From Nostoc sp. NMS9 (GTDB taxonomy: Bacteria > Cyanobacteriota > Cyanobacteriia > Cyanobacteriales > Nostocaceae), in NCBI RefSeq assembly GCF_017114995.1, contig NZ_JABXKL010000032.1:186001-250000 (forward strand): a stretch of DNA of 64,000 nt, read 5' to 3'. The notes below the pieces were generated by a model. It saw nothing but the letters and a program-made list of their open reading frames with translations. It searched no databases and was not told the DNA's origin. Shown here piece by piece: positions 63,398 through 64,000 of this stretch (positions within the stretch are counted from its first letter, which is position 1; the number at the start of each line of letters is the position of its first letter). Both the position numbers and the translations under genes were made by a program.

Positions 63398-64000
63398 TTA
63401 ACTACTTTTACTGACTTGCCGTTTTATCCGAGCTTTTAATACTGTGATGGAATTGTAAAAATTGGCTAGGCTATATTTTAAACCAGAGCCTTGTTCAGGT
63501 GCAAAATTTGTTAGATGTCTAGGTGGTAATTTCTGAAACAATTCTTCTTTGTATAAGGGAACAAGAATTGATTTACGAGTTAAACCATCAGGTAGTTTCA
63601 ATTGGCTGTAACCATGATAAGTAGTATCATCTGATTGCATAATAATGCAGCGATTAAACCGAGGATAAATCTGATGGGTTACCCCTTTCAATCCTGATTT
63701 TAATAAAAGTTGTCCTCTAAACTCTTCTTTCCAATCTTTAGTTAAATAGATAATAATATTTAAACTATGTAGCCAGTTATCTTTTAATTGATGTAGATTG
63801 AAGTCTGTGTGTATATCTAAAAAGCCGCCGTTGAGACCAAGATGGATATCTCCACATAATTCACGGTCAACAAATAAATCTTCATTGACAATTTCTTTAA
63901 TAAACAATCTTAGTCTATTAGAAGTTAATTCTTCATAAAGTTTTTGAAAAGAATCAGATTTTCTTTTCCGAATTCCTAGCTCATATTTCTTAGCAAATAG
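63398..64000 (-). CDS. 2OG-Fe(II) dioxygenase, prolyl-hydroxylase-like (partial)
   Basis: The frame is open to the right edge, so the 5' end is outside; about 200 residues are visible. The Fe-binding HxD is IHTDFN and the distal His is in YHGYSQL; LHSLNIIIYLTKDW and the later Arg (TRKSILVPLY) fit the 2-oxoglutarate site. It resembles Tpa1-type or glycan-cluster oxygenases that hydroxylate a protein or sugar. Probably the first gene (or a member) of the envelope cluster to its left; 98 bp separate it from the adaptor gene. Confidence 0.85.
   Translation of the reverse strand, partial: LFAKKYELGIRKRKSDSFQKLYEELTSNRLRLFIKEIVNEDLFVDRELCGDIHLGLNGGFLDIHTDFNLHQLKDNWLHSLNIIIYLTKDWKEEFRGQLLLKSGLKGVTHQIYPRFNRCIIMQSDDTTYHGYSQLKLPDGLTRKSILVPLYKEELFQKLPPRHLTNFAPEQGSGLKYSLANFYNSITVLKARIKRQVSKSS

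Overview
The window reads as chromosomal DNA of a filamentous, probably heterocyst-forming cyanobacterium of the Nostoc/Calothrix/Tolypothrix kind. The evidence is the very frequent HIP1 octamer GCGATCGC inside genes, heptanucleotide short tandem repeats (families of AGGAGTC, AATGACA, GAGTTAT and AAAATCC) in intergenic DNA and even inside genes, the palindromes common in these genomes, and lineage genes such as a tocopherol-pathway homogentisate phytyltransferase, a sucrose-phosphate-synthase-like glycosyltransferase and Uma2. No rRNA, tRNA or CRISPR array was seen. Gene density is moderate and many gaps carry decayed or repetitive sequence.

Layout. 1-2.2 kb: the end of a large hybrid kinase, a receiver-first histidine kinase and a small membrane protein. 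2.5-13 kb: single genes (DEDDh exonuclease, exported Mn-type superoxide dismutase, two secreted proteins, GlsB-type membrane protein, DUF4174, aldo/keto reductase, FMN reductase) separated by repeat-rich gaps that include an internally deleted IS200/IS605 relic. 13.9-25.2 kb: MFS transporter, alpha/beta hydrolase, GT4 glycosyltransferase, small membrane proteins, a glycoside-hydrolase-like protein fused to a pepsin-like domain, a histone-deacetylase-family hydrolase and a 63-bp tandem repeat. 25.4-34.5 kb: a coupled cupin plus PlsY-like/phosphotransferase fusion, a tiny membrane protein with no standard start codon, SGNH hydrolase, acyltransferase, methyltransferase, DUF1772 and a GH13 enzyme.

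34.9-38.9 kb is a block rich in nucleotide chemistry: a yeast-type cytosine deaminase divergent from a nucleoside hydrolase, then a NUDIX hydrolase followed 22 bp later by a TIR-domain protein and two small genes. TIR domains often cleave NAD+ and NUDIX enzymes often hydrolyse ADP-ribose, so this is the best candidate here for an undescribed signalling or defence module. 39-41 kb is an overlapping enolase-superfamily racemase/DUF1611 pair resembling the DgcA-DgcN D-glutamate route. 41.2-52.8 kb is mostly housekeeping: mnmE, cutA, part of the methionine salvage pathway (mtnD-mtnX-mtnB), a histidine kinase, murE, a glutaredoxin-like protein, homogentisate phytyltransferase and a TPR protein.

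53.3-54 kb is a gene graveyard (transposase tail fused to a frameshifted FAD monooxygenase). 54-64 kb is one long minus-strand cluster for an extracellular glycan or glycoconjugate: 2OG-Fe(II) oxygenase (runs off the window), HlyD-type adaptor, TPR membrane protein, GT39-type glycosyltransferase, flippase-like protein, methyltransferase and an (alpha/alpha)-toroid protein. A recurrent theme is intergenic repeats that have entered genes: the 3' end of the superoxide dismutase, the loop of homogentisate phytyltransferase, mnmE, and both the middle and the end of the histidine kinase at 47.5-49 kb. Identifications are from reading translated sequence by eye; no database search was possible.
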